A stretch of 64,000 nucleotides of DNA, taken from contig CAZFLX010000003.1 of assembly GCA_964519885.1 (NCBI GenBank), positions 81,117 to 145,116 on the forward strand, given 5' to 3'. The translations under genes were made by a program, and so were the position numbers. Below the pieces are notes generated by a model. That model was not told where the DNA came from. It saw only the letters and a list, made by a program, of their open reading frames with translations, and searched no databases. Of the stretch, positions 1 through 7,338 are shown piece after piece. Position 1 is the first letter of the stretch; each line of letters starts with the position of its first letter. The stretch is from GCA-002282575 sp964519885. GTDB taxonomy: Bacteria > Pseudomonadota > Gammaproteobacteria > Thiomicrospirales > Thiomicrospiraceae.

Positions 1-977
1 ACAATCGCTTGCCAAGCGTCGTATAACGCGGGTCGAATTAAATCGTTCATTGCCGCATCGATGACCATGAAGGACTTACCTTCATTTTCTTTGAGCAATT
101 CGACTTTGCTCAGTAGCACGCCATTATTGCCAACAATCGCGCGACCTGGCTCAACCAGTATTTCTATATTAGGTTGTTGAATGGCACTTAACAAAGCTTG
201 CACATAAGCTGCAGGTGTGGGGGCTTGATCACTATCTTGATAATTAATGCCCAAGCCGCCCCCCATGTCGATGTGGTGCAGGTTAATGCCCTCTTGGACG
301 AGTTGCTGCTGAAATGCAACAACACGCTTCGCTGCTTCCTGTAAGGGTGCTAAATCGAGCAGTTGTGAACCGATATGGCAGTCGATTCCTTGCACCGATA
401 AATGGGCAGAAGCAGCTGCATAACGATACAGTGGCAAAGCCTGTGCAAAAGACACGCCAAATTTGTTTTCTTTCAATCCGGTCGAAATATAGGCATGAGT
501 TTTAGGGTCAACGTCCGGATTCACACGAATGGAAATCGGTGCACGAGTATTCATTGATGCAGCAACACTTTCTAAGCGGTAGAGTTCAGCTTCGGATTCC
601 ACGTTAAAGCATTTGATGCCACTTTCAAGCGCAAAACGCATTTCTGCCTCGCTTTTACCCACACCCGAAAAAACGACTTGATTGGCCTGTCCACCCGCTT
701 TTAACACACGTGCCAGTTCGCCAGCGGAAACAATATCAAAACCTGCTCCAGCCTGTGCCAAGGTTTGCAGTACGGCTAGGTTGCTATTGGTTTTAACGGC
801 ATAGCACACCAAGTGGGATTGCTGAGCAAAAGCATCGTCGAATGCTTGCCAGCGCTGACGAATGCCTTGGCGACTGTATACATAACAAGGTGTGCCATAT
901 TGCTTGGCAATGTTATGTAGGTTGACTTGATCCATGTATAGCGTGCCGTCCTGGCGATGAATGGGTGTGTTGTTCAT
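1..977 (-). CDS. lysA: Diaminopimelate decarboxylase, partial (C-terminus beyond the window)
   Basis: Decarboxylates meso-diaminopimelate to L-lysine with PLP, the last step of lysine synthesis, in the cytosol. About 325 N-terminal residues are visible; the gene runs off the left edge. The PLP-lysine motif YAVKTN is near residue 60. The glycine-rich phosphate-binding stretch HIDMGGGLGI and a later EPGRAIVG segment are typical of fold-III PLP decarboxylases. The ATG is set by the 4-bp ATGA overlap with the upstream small lipoprotein gene, which implies translational coupling. The lptM-lysA order is common in gammaproteobacteria, usually followed by dapF, which would lie outside this window. 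Identification is firm; only the C-terminal substrate-binding part cannot be checked. Confidence 0.95.
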   Translation of the reverse strand, partial: MNNTPIHRQDGTLYMDQVNLHNIAKQYGTPCYVYSRQGIRQRWQAFDDAFAQQSHLVCYAVKTNSNLAVLQTLAQAGAGFDIVSAGELARVLKAGGQANQVVFSGVGKSEAEMRFALESGIKCFNVESEAELYRLESVAASMNTRAPISIRVNPDVDPKTHAYISTGLKENKFGVSFAQALPLYRYAAASAHLSVQGIDCHIGSQLLDLAPLQEAAKRVVAFQQQLVQEGINLHHIDMGGGLGINYQDSDQAPTPAAYVQALLSAIQQPNIEILVEPGRAIVGNNGVLLSKVELLKENEGKSFMVIDAAMNDLIRPALYDAWQAI

Positions 978-1123
978 AAAAATTCTTTAGCGTTGTTTAT
1001 GGTGGTAAATGAAGCAGGAGCAAGTGGTTTGCTATTGTCGTTTGGCGGTGGCGAGAGATTTCCTTTTTTGCCACAACCTGCAATAAGTAACGCAGATAGA
1101 AGCAATACTAACCAATGATGCAT
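974..1123 (-). CDS. lptM: Small lipoprotein, LptM (YifL) family
   Basis: A 49-residue ORF starts MHHWLVLLLSALLIAGCGKK: a hydrophobic signal segment followed by the lipobox IAGC, so the mature protein would begin at Cys17 as a lipid-anchored peptide. After the cysteine comes GKKGNLSPPP, the usual GKKGxLxxP tail start of LptM. In Escherichia coli LptM assists maturation of the LPS translocon LptDE at the outer membrane. The stop codon overlaps the lysA start (ATGA), matching the classic lptM-lysA pairing. Gene finders easily miss it because of its size. Family assignment rests on the lipobox, the GKKG motif and synteny. Confidence 0.85.
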   Translation of the reverse strand: MHHWLVLLLSALLIAGCGKKGNLSPPPNDNSKPLAPASFTTINNAKEFL

Positions 1124-1241
1124 AAGTTTTTTCCTGAGATTTTACAGCCTATTTTACTGTAATTTATCCTTTTGAGTGTGTTTTTGGCACTGCTTTTGCT
1201 GAAATATTCAACAAGATGTACTGATTTATAAAGCCAGTTAT

Positions 1242-1257
1242 GGTTTCACGTGAAACC
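1242..1257. promoter_or_regulatory. parS-like centromere site (GGTTTCACGTGAAACC)
   Basis: This is a perfect 16-bp palindrome. Its central 14 bases, GTTTCACGTGAAAC, are the core of the bacterial parS site bound by ParB. It lies in the divergent intergenic region between lptM and the PilZ-like gene. A second perfect copy with the full consensus ends lies 2 kb away. ParB binding is inferred from the match. Confidence 0.8.
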
Positions 1258-1334
1258 CTATGATATGCTAGTTACCCAAGCTGCTAAACCGAATAGCTGA
1301 CCTCTAATCTTTCTAATGGGAAGGAAGTCATTTC

Positions 1335-2285
1335 ATGAGAAATGTCCGTCGCCACTTTCGACTCGATGTGGTTGTGCCTGCTGTAATTAAACTCGCTGAT
1401 CAAAATGAGGCGGTGCGTTTGGTTGTGCCCGAATTGGCAAATGGCCAGTGGCAGCGCACTGAGGCTACTTATGATGAGCAGTTAAACCGAGCGGGTCAGG
1501 CTTTGTTGGCAGAAAACGAGTTGGCTGGTAAAGTAATTGGCGATTTGATATTACGCGTTAATTTGCTATGTGACGCCATTGTGTTATTGGTACAAGGTCA
1601 TTCGGTTTATGAGGGCATTGAGCTGTATAAAAGTCGTCGAGGTAAAACTCCCTTAGCGATGCAGTTAAAGTCAGGTAGTGCAACAGCGGACATTTTACAG
1701 TCGTTTAATGTGAAGCTGGATTTTTACTTTGATGTCATTGATAAAGCCATTCATAAATCCTATGCGGATTACCTGCAAGCGTTAGCGCATAGTGAGTTTT
1801 TGTTTGATGATAAACTATCCGAACTTGCCGAAAAGGCTCGGAATGGGAGTTTACTCGCTAAATCGGTATTGCAGATGGATGAGAAGCTTACCCGTCATTT
1901 GCCATTTCTCATTAAGTTTCGCCAAGAAGTCAGCTATTTGGTAGATAAGAATGCCTGGCCGATGCGACAGCTAAATTTAAGTGCTGGTGGGGTGGGTTTC
2001 GTCAGTCGCGATCCTTATCCTAAATTTGCCCGTTTACAAATCGATTTTCGTTTTCTGACCCCTGGTAAAGCCGAAGTATTCAACATGGCTGGTAATATTG
2101 TTAACAGCCGACCTGTACCTGAGGGTTATTATATTGCGGTGGAATTCACTAACGCCAGTGAAGCTATGCAACATAAAATTATCTTGCTATTACAAAATGA
2201 AGAATTAAATCAGTTGATTGCTTGGCAGCGTGCGCGTCGTTCTGGTGCTGCAGGCAAACAAGACTCCTTATTGGCAGGATTGTGA
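1335..2285 (+). CDS. PilZ-like putative c-di-GMP-binding protein with a large helical insertion
   Basis: This 316-residue soluble protein has no signal peptide or membrane segment. Both halves of the PilZ c-di-GMP signature are present but far apart. RRHFRL is at residues 5-10, where the RxxxR arginines normally sit. NLSAGGVGF is at 214-222, matching the (D/N)xSxxG strand. A beta-rich segment rich in F, V and I follows (about 225-275). The roughly 190 residues between are mostly predicted helix. In ordinary PilZ domains the two motifs are about 20-30 residues apart, so this is either an insertion or a helical oligomerisation module, as in some tetrameric PilZ proteins. SD GGAAGG lies 12 bases or so upstream of the ATG. 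The next gene starts one base after its stop, suggesting an operon. Confidence 0.7.
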   Translation: MRNVRRHFRLDVVVPAVIKLADQNEAVRLVVPELANGQWQRTEATYDEQLNRAGQALLAENELAGKVIGDLILRVNLLCDAIVLLVQGHSVYEGIELYKSRRGKTPLAMQLKSGSATADILQSFNVKLDFYFDVIDKAIHKSYADYLQALAHSEFLFDDKLSELAEKARNGSLLAKSVLQMDEKLTRHLPFLIKFRQEVSYLVDKNAWPMRQLNLSAGGVGFVSRDPYPKFARLQIDFRFLTPGKAEVFNMAGNIVNSRPVPEGYYIAVEFTNASEAMQHKIILLLQNEELNQLIAWQRARRSGAAGKQDSLLAGL

Positions 2286-2286
2286 G

Positions 2287-2730
2287 ATGGCGCTGCTTCA
2301 CCCTTACGAAAATTATCTGATTCGTCAATTACCACCGAATGCGCAACGCGCTGCTGAAGCTTTGCTGGCTAAAACTTCGCTTGCTGAACTCTTAGCATTT
2401 AAAGAAGATGAAAAAATTGATTTATATTTAATGGATCAAAATAAAGTGCCACATGATTTGTGGCCAGAAATTTTGCGTGCTGTGTTATTGGCTCGCGTGA
2501 GTTATTTTGAACCTTCTCCGTTATTAGATCAGGAGAAAATTTTGCTGTTAGTGAAGTTGGCGGTAGAAACTGTGGGTTTCTCTTTATCTACGCCGCTTCC
2601 TCAGATTGTGAATGCCATCAAAACCGATTACCCACGTTTAACTAAGTGGCTAGCAATGATGGCACAATTGTTGGCGAAAGTGAAATCAGCGCAGCCCAAG
2701 TCAGCTGAGATTAAACAAACCGCTGGATAA
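2287..2730 (+). CDS. Hypothetical protein downstream of the PilZ-like gene
   Basis: A 147-residue, mostly helical, acidic soluble protein; I do not recognise a family. The in-frame ORF can be opened further upstream, but the ATG at 2287 directly follows the stop of the PilZ-like gene, which is the normal arrangement of a coupled pair. It has no signal peptide, membrane segment or cysteine cluster. Its last 30 bases overlap the 3' end of the convergent cysM gene. Co-transcription suggests it works with the PilZ-like protein, possibly as a partner, but nothing in the sequence shows how. Confidence 0.6.
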   Translation: MALLHPYENYLIRQLPPNAQRAAEALLAKTSLAELLAFKEDEKIDLYLMDQNKVPHDLWPEILRAVLLARVSYFEPSPLLDQEKILLLVKLAVETVGFSLSTPLPQIVNAIKTDYPRLTKWLAMMAQLLAKVKSAQPKSAEIKQTAG

Positions 2731-3597
2731 ATAGCGATCACCACGATCACAAACGATGCAAACGATGGTTGCATTTTCTAATGTTTCAGCTAAACGTAAA
2801 GCACACGTCATGGCACCGCCTGATGAAACACCACTGAAAATCCCCTCTTCTCTAGCCAGTTGGCGCATGGTATTTTCTGCGCTGAGTTGGTCTACATCCA
2901 TGAGTTGATCTACTCGCTTGGCATCATAAATACTGGGCAAGTATTCTGCAGGCCAGCGACGTATGCCAGGTATTTGAGCGCCATCGGCAGGCTGTACGCC
3001 CACAATTTGAATATCGGGGTTTTGTTCTTTTAGGAACATACTGGTTCCCATAATGGTTCCTGTTGTACCCATTGCGGAAACAAAGTGCGTGACTTTGCTA
3101 GCGGTCTGTCGCCAAATTTCTGGCCCTGTGGTGAGGTAGTGTGCCATCGGATTGTCGGGGTTGGCGAATTGATTGAGTAAAAAGCCATCTCCATTGGCTT
3201 GCATGGATAAGGCTAAATCGCGAGCGCCTTCCATGCCTGTTTCACGTGAAACAAGAATTAACTCAGCGCCATAAGCAGCCATTGCATCTTTGCGTTCTTG
3301 CGTCATATTGTCTGGCATAATGAGTTTTATTTTATAGCCGCGCATGGCAGCTACCATGGCTAAGGCAATGCCTGTATTACCACTGGTGGCCTCAATCAGT
3401 GTGTTGCCTGGGCGAATATCGCCACGCTTTTCTGCTTGTAAAATCATATTAAATGCTGGGCGATCTTTAACCGAACCAGCTGGGTTGTTGCCTTCAAGTT
3501 TGGCTAAAATGACATTGCCGCGCTTATCTTGATAAAGACGCTGAATTTGAACTAGGGGTGTGTTGCCAACGGTGTCGGCTAGTGTGTGATAGAGCAT
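2701..3597 (-). CDS. cysM: Cysteine synthase B (O-acetylserine sulfhydrylase B)
   Basis: PLP enzyme that makes cysteine from O-acetylserine and sulfide (CysM also accepts thiosulfate). At 298 residues it has the family length. NTPLV is at 12-16 and the PLP-lysine is Lys44 in NPAGSVKD. The phosphate-binding EATSGNTGIALA and the C-terminal GVSSGGA loop are present. The short C-terminus and LYQDKRGNV region favour CysM over CysK. It lies six bases downstream of trmB on the same strand, so the two are probably one transcript. A perfect parS palindrome lies inside the gene, encoded as Val-Ser-Arg-Glu-Thr. Confidence 0.95.
   Translation of the reverse strand: MLYHTLADTVGNTPLVQIQRLYQDKRGNVILAKLEGNNPAGSVKDRPAFNMILQAEKRGDIRPGNTLIEATSGNTGIALAMVAAMRGYKIKLIMPDNMTQERKDAMAAYGAELILVSRETGMEGARDLALSMQANGDGFLLNQFANPDNPMAHYLTTGPEIWRQTASKVTHFVSAMGTTGTIMGTSMFLKEQNPDIQIVGVQPADGAQIPGIRRWPAEYLPSIYDAKRVDQLMDVDQLSAENTMRQLAREEGIFSGVSSGGAMTCALRLAETLENATIVCIVCDRGDRYLSSGLFNLS
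3238..3253. promoter_or_regulatory. parS site (TGTTTCACGTGAAACA), exact consensus, inside cysM
   Basis: This 16-bp perfect palindrome is identical to the widely conserved bacterial parS consensus. It sits within the cysM reading frame as codons for VSRET, so the protein tolerates it. Together with the site at 1242 it gives two perfect sites within 2 kb, which is very unlikely by chance. Such sites load ParB for chromosome segregation and usually cluster near the replication origin. Confidence 0.88.
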
Positions 3598-3603
3598 CTT
3601 CCA

Positions 3604-4335
3604 TTACGCCTTAGGTTGATTGATATAGAGTAAGTCCCAAACACCGTGACCTAAGCGCTGACCACGACGTTCAAACTTGGTTTCTGGGCGATAGTTGGGT
3701 TTTACAGCATAGTTACCCTGTCCGGCACTATTGGTAAAATGAGGAAATGCGTCCATCATTTCCAGCATCCATTCAGCATAAGCCTGCCAGTCGGTAGCAC
3801 TGTGAAACACCCCTTCAGGTGAAAGTCGTGAATGAAGCAGTTCTAAAAAAGGCACTTGAACTATGCGACGCTTATGGTGCTTGGTTTTGTGCCAAGGATC
3901 GGGAAAGAATAACAGAACACGTGCAAGGCTATGTTCAGGAATCATGTGTTTAAGGACTTCTACGGCGTCGTGGCTCATTACACGAATATTGGTTAAGCCA
4001 AGTTGTTGTACTTGATTCAATAAGCTACCCACACCAGGACGATGCACTTCAATGCCAATAAAGTTTATCTCAGGCATGACCGACGCCATGTGCGCTAAAC
4101 TATGCCCCATACCAAACCCGATTTCACACCAAACTGGGTTATCATTAGCAAATAGCTCAGATAAATTGAGCAGGCGATCAGCTTGGTAGTCGATGCCAAA
4201 TTTCGGTAAGAGTTCGTTGAGTGCTCTTTCTTGTGCGGGGGTGCATCGACCCTCTCGACGGACAAAACTTTTAATTTCACGGCGATACGGGGTATCGCTG
4301 TTTTGCGGTTGAGGAAGGCTCTGTGTCTCAGTCAT
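3604..4335 (-). CDS. trmB: tRNA (guanine-N7)-methyltransferase
   Basis: Adds the N7-methyl group to G46 in the variable loop of tRNAs, using S-adenosylmethionine. This 243-residue protein has the SAM-binding motif EIGFGMG at 71-77, an acidic strand end in FIGIEVHRPG (about 92-101) and the TrmB signature FFPDPWHKTKHHKRR at 143-157, which contains the catalytic and tRNA-binding residues. The ATG at 4335 is inside the first codons of mutY on the opposite strand, so the two genes overlap by 13 bp head to head. cysM follows six bases downstream. Confidence 0.95.
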   Translation of the reverse strand: MTETQSLPQPQNSDTPYRREIKSFVRREGRCTPAQERALNELLPKFGIDYQADRLLNLSELFANDNPVWCEIGFGMGHSLAHMASVMPEINFIGIEVHRPGVGSLLNQVQQLGLTNIRVMSHDAVEVLKHMIPEHSLARVLLFFPDPWHKTKHHKRRIVQVPFLELLHSRLSPEGVFHSATDWQAYAEWMLEMMDAFPHFTNSAGQGNYAVKPNYRPETKFERRGQRLGHGVWDLLYINQPKA

Positions 4336-5375
4336 GGGAAGAAGGTTCCTTTAGTGAACGGTTATTGGCATGGTTCGATCATTATGGTCGCCACGATTTG
4401 CCTTGGCAACATCCTGCTACGCCCTATCGAGTCTGGGTGTCAGAGGTGATGTTACAACAAACGCAAGTGGCAACGGTGATTCCCTATTTCGAGCGCTTTA
4501 TGGCGCAGTTTCCTAATGTGGAGTGTTTGGCGAGTGCGTCCTTAGATCAGGTGTTGGCCTTGTGGAGCGGATTGGGCTATTATGCCAGAGGGCGCAACTT
4601 GCATAAAGCATCACAGTTAATTGTGCGTGATTTTCAGGGAGCCTTGCCCGCTTCGGCTGATGCCTTAGTGAGTTTGCCGGGTATTGGTCAATCAACGGCT
4701 CATGCTATTCTTTCATTAGCCTATCAACAGCCGGCAGCCATTTGTGATGGTAATGTGAAACGTGTTTTGGCGCGTTGGTCGGCACTAGAGAAACCCATTG
4801 AATCGCGAGAAGCTCAACAACAACTTTGGCACCTGGCCGAGCAATTGCAAAGTCATGAGCGTCCTGGCGATTATACTCAAGCGATTATGGATTTAGGTGC
4901 TACCCTTTGTACGCGGTCAAAGCCTAACTGTGATCAGTGTCCTTTAGCACGAGATTGCGCCGCCAAACTCAGTGGTCAAATTGTGACAAGCTGGCCATTA
5001 CGCCAAGCTAAAGCCGCTAAATCGGTGCATCAAGTCGATGTGTATTTATACCTTAGTGCGGAGGGTGAGGTTTGGTTAGAAGCGCCGCAACAACAAACGG
5101 GTATTTGGGGTGGTTTGTACCAGTTACCTCAAATACCGCTGCTGGGTTCTTCTGATAGGTTTAAGATGTTAACACCCATTAAACATGTGTTTACTCATCA
5201 AGTTTGGCACATTACGCCCTACGTTCTCGTCATGACGCAGAAAGCGCATCAACAGCAGTTGTCTAACAATGGCTTATGGTATAATCCTAATCAAATAAAT
5301 CAAACAGTAGCTAGGCCAGCAGTGGTCGATAAGTTACTGAAATATTGGGCATTACATCAAGGAAGTTTATTATGA
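4323..5375 (+). CDS. mutY: A/G-specific adenine DNA glycosylase
   Basis: Removes adenine mispaired with 8-oxoguanine or guanine, in base excision repair. The 350-residue protein has the catalytic Glu41 (SEVMLQQTQV), the helix-hairpin-helix LPGIGQSTA at 118-126, Asp142 in CDGNVKR, and the 4Fe-4S cysteines 196, 203, 206 and 212 in C-x6-C-x2-C-x5-C spacing. The C-terminal NUDIX-like 8-oxoG recognition domain spans about 230-345. The start is GTG, supported by the Shine-Dalgarno GAGGAAGG four bases upstream and by alignment to the usual N-terminus; no other in-frame start fits. It overlaps yggX by ATGA. Confidence 0.95.
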   Translation: MSQSWEEGSFSERLLAWFDHYGRHDLPWQHPATPYRVWVSEVMLQQTQVATVIPYFERFMAQFPNVECLASASLDQVLALWSGLGYYARGRNLHKASQLIVRDFQGALPASADALVSLPGIGQSTAHAILSLAYQQPAAICDGNVKRVLARWSALEKPIESREAQQQLWHLAEQLQSHERPGDYTQAIMDLGATLCTRSKPNCDQCPLARDCAAKLSGQIVTSWPLRQAKAAKSVHQVDVYLYLSAEGEVWLEAPQQQTGIWGGLYQLPQIPLLGSSDRFKMLTPIKHVFTHQVWHITPYVLVMTQKAHQQQLSNNGLWYNPNQINQTVARPAVVDKLLKYWALHQGSLL

Positions 5376-5641
5376 GTCGTCGAGTATTTTGCGCTCGCTT
5401 GAAGCAAGAGGCTGATGGTCTGCCTTACCAACCTTATCCAGGTGAGTTAGGTGAACGTATTGTGAATGAAATTTCTGCTGAAGCATGGAAGCAGTGGTTG
5501 GCACAACAAACCATTTTAATTAACGAATATCGTTTGTCTTCTATGGATCCCAAGGCAAAACTTTTCTTGCGTGAGCAGATGGAAGAGTTTTTATTTGGTG
5601 ATGCAAATCTTGACATGCCAGACGCTTACAAACCCACTTAA
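5372..5641 (+). CDS. yggX: Fe(2+)-trafficking protein YggX
   Basis: An 89-residue protein starting MSRRVFCARLKQEADGL, the characteristic YggX N-terminus with its single conserved Cys7. In enteric bacteria YggX protects iron-sulfur proteins such as MutY from oxidative damage. The start overlaps the mutY stop by ATGA, the usual mutY-yggX arrangement. An upstream in-frame start exists inside mutY but lacks the family N-terminus. It is helical and soluble, with the conserved FLFGD segment near the C-terminus. Confidence 0.95.
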   Translation: MSRRVFCARLKQEADGLPYQPYPGELGERIVNEISAEAWKQWLAQQTILINEYRLSSMDPKAKLFLREQMEEFLFGDANLDMPDAYKPT

Positions 5642-5648
5642 ATGCCTA

Positions 5649-5672
5649 GCCATTATCGGTGAAGATAATGGC
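5649..5672 (+). terminator. Hairpin after mutY-yggX, possible weak terminator
   Basis: GCCATTATC (5649-5657) pairs with GATAATGGC (5664-5672) around a six-base loop, just after the yggX stop. There is no uridine tract, so it may stabilise the mRNA end or act as a weak terminator rather than an efficient intrinsic one. Confidence 0.45.
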
Positions 5673-5720
5673 ATAAACAGCTAATATGGGGTTTGTGTTA
5701 ACTTTTAAAAGGGAACTTTA

Positions 5721-6956
5721 ATGCCAACATTAACCCAATCGTCTAGCAATGTTTATGTCGGTCGTCAGCCGATTTTCAATCGGGAGTTGCAAGTTTATGC
5801 CTACGAGCTGCTATTCCGTAACAGCGAAGGCTACAACGCCGCTTCAGTGATTGGTGATGATTCTGCAACCGCTCAGGTGATTGTCAATGCCTTTGCTGAG
5901 ATTGGTTTATCCAATTTAGTGGGTCAGCATAAAGCTTTTCTTAACTTTACCGAACAGTTCCTGCTCAGAGAAAATAATCACATCTTTCCCGTCAATCAAG
6001 TGGTTATTGAATTGCTTGAGACAGTTCAACCCACACAGGCTGTGATTCATGCCACGCGCAGTTTACGTGATCAGGGTTATGTCATTGCCTTAGACGATTT
6101 TTTCTATCATGATGCGCTTAAGCCTTTGGTTGAACTGGCGCACATCATTAAGGTTGATATTCTGGCGGTTGGTATTCGCCAATTACCAGCGCATGTACAG
6201 CTGATTCGTGCAACGAATGCCAGTGTTAGACTCTTGGCGGAAAAAGTCGAAACCCGTGAACAGTTTGAGTTGTGCAAAGCTCTAGGTATGGATTATTTTC
6301 AGGGGTATTTCTTTGCGCGTCCGCAAATTGTTAAAGGTCAGGCATTAGCCAACAACAAACTGGCTATCTTAAATCTTTTGTCACGGGTATATGATCCCGA
6401 TATTGATATGGGTGATCTAGCCGATATTATTGGTCATGATGTCGGACTAACCCATAAGCTGTTAGCTTTTGTCCGCAGCTATCCGGGCAACGAAAACATA
6501 CAAATCAATTCGATTAAAGACGCAGTCCTGCGTTTCGGGCTGCAAAAATTGCAAAGTTGGGTCAGTGTGTTGGTGTTGGCTGGTAAGGATGATAAAACAC
6601 CAGAACTGTTCAAAACAGCTTTAATTCGTGCGCGATTTTTACAGTTATTGGCAGAAAATGCTAACTTACCGCAAAAAGACAGCTTTTTTATGGTTGGTTT
6701 GTTCTCTTGTTTGGATGCATTGATGGATGCTGATATGTCGAGTTTGATGCAGACAATGCCACTACACGATTCCATAAAAGTGGCGCTTATCGCTAAACAA
6801 GGTGTCATGGGTGATGCCTTATCTTGCGTGTTGGCTATTGAGCAAGGAAAATTGTCTCAGGTTGTTTTCGCGCAGACCAATATTAATGAAATTTCTAACT
6901 GCTATATGCAAGCTATGAAGTGGACAACCCTCGCTTGTGCGAGTCTATCAAGCTAG
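5721..6956 (+). CDS. EAL-HDOD two-domain signalling protein (YuxH-like)
   Basis: A 411-residue soluble protein. The N-terminal EAL fold (about 10-205) begins VYVGRQPIFN and has YELLFR at 28-33 in place of the EAL triplet. ALDDFF (about 123-128), EKVET (about 174-178) and the DYFQGYFFARP end are retained. Loss of the EAL motif itself and of the glycine of DDFG suggests weak or no phosphodiesterase activity. The C-terminal HDOD domain (about 215-400) contains the DIIGHDVGLTHKLL helix, but HDOD domains lack the metal HD pair of true hydrolases. This architecture is common in free-living proteobacteria and is thought to be a c-di-GMP effector or scaffold. SD GGGAA lies upstream of the ATG. Confidence 0.88.
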   Translation: MPTLTQSSSNVYVGRQPIFNRELQVYAYELLFRNSEGYNAASVIGDDSATAQVIVNAFAEIGLSNLVGQHKAFLNFTEQFLLRENNHIFPVNQVVIELLETVQPTQAVIHATRSLRDQGYVIALDDFFYHDALKPLVELAHIIKVDILAVGIRQLPAHVQLIRATNASVRLLAEKVETREQFELCKALGMDYFQGYFFARPQIVKGQALANNKLAILNLLSRVYDPDIDMGDLADIIGHDVGLTHKLLAFVRSYPGNENIQINSIKDAVLRFGLQKLQSWVSVLVLAGKDDKTPELFKTALIRARFLQLLAENANLPQKDSFFMVGLFSCLDALMDADMSSLMQTMPLHDSIKVALIAKQGVMGDALSCVLAIEQGKLSQVVFAQTNINEISNCYMQAMKWTTLACASLSS

Positions 6957-7072
6957 CTTTACCATCTATTGTGGTTAGAATGAAGTTACTAACTATATAT
7001 GGTTATTGCAAAATCAGTTGCTTAGCGTTAAAATATTCGTTTATTTAAGACACCAAATAACAGGATTTTGCC

Positions 7073-7312
7073 ATGAAAGAAGGCATTCACCCAAAATATA
7101 ACCCAGTTGTGTTTCAAGACATTACCACTGGTGACATGTTTATCACGCGTTCTACCATGAACACTAAGCAAACGATTGATGTTGACGGTAAAACTTACGG
7201 TTTAGTGCGTCTAGAGGTTTCTAGCTCATCTCATCCTTTCTACACCGGTCAACAAACTCTGGTGGATACGGAAGGTCGTATTGAGAAGTTCCGCAACCGC
7301 TACAAGCGTTAA
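7073..7312 (+). CDS. rpmE2: 50S ribosomal protein L31, type B (zinc-independent)
   Basis: A 79-residue protein with the L31 pattern KEGIHPKYNPVVFQD, then SSSHPFYTG and the basic end KFRNRYKR. It has no cysteine, so it is the type B paralog that does not bind zinc. In many bacteria such paralogs replace the zinc-containing L31 when zinc is scarce and are repressed by Zur. I see no clear Zur palindrome in the 116 bases upstream, so here it may be the main L31. It stands alone between the EAL-HDOD gene and a degenerate nuclease gene. Confidence 0.95.
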   Translation: MKEGIHPKYNPVVFQDITTGDMFITRSTMNTKQTIDVDGKTYGLVRLEVSSSSHPFYTGQQTLVDTEGRIEKFRNRYKR

Positions 7313-7338
7313 TTGGCGAGCTCTGCGTGAGCCTGTCA

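Noticed and set aside
2218..2286. Upstream start for the gene after the PilZ-like protein
   Set aside because: It would overlap the PilZ-like coding end by 68 bases; the ATG at 2287 follows that stop directly.
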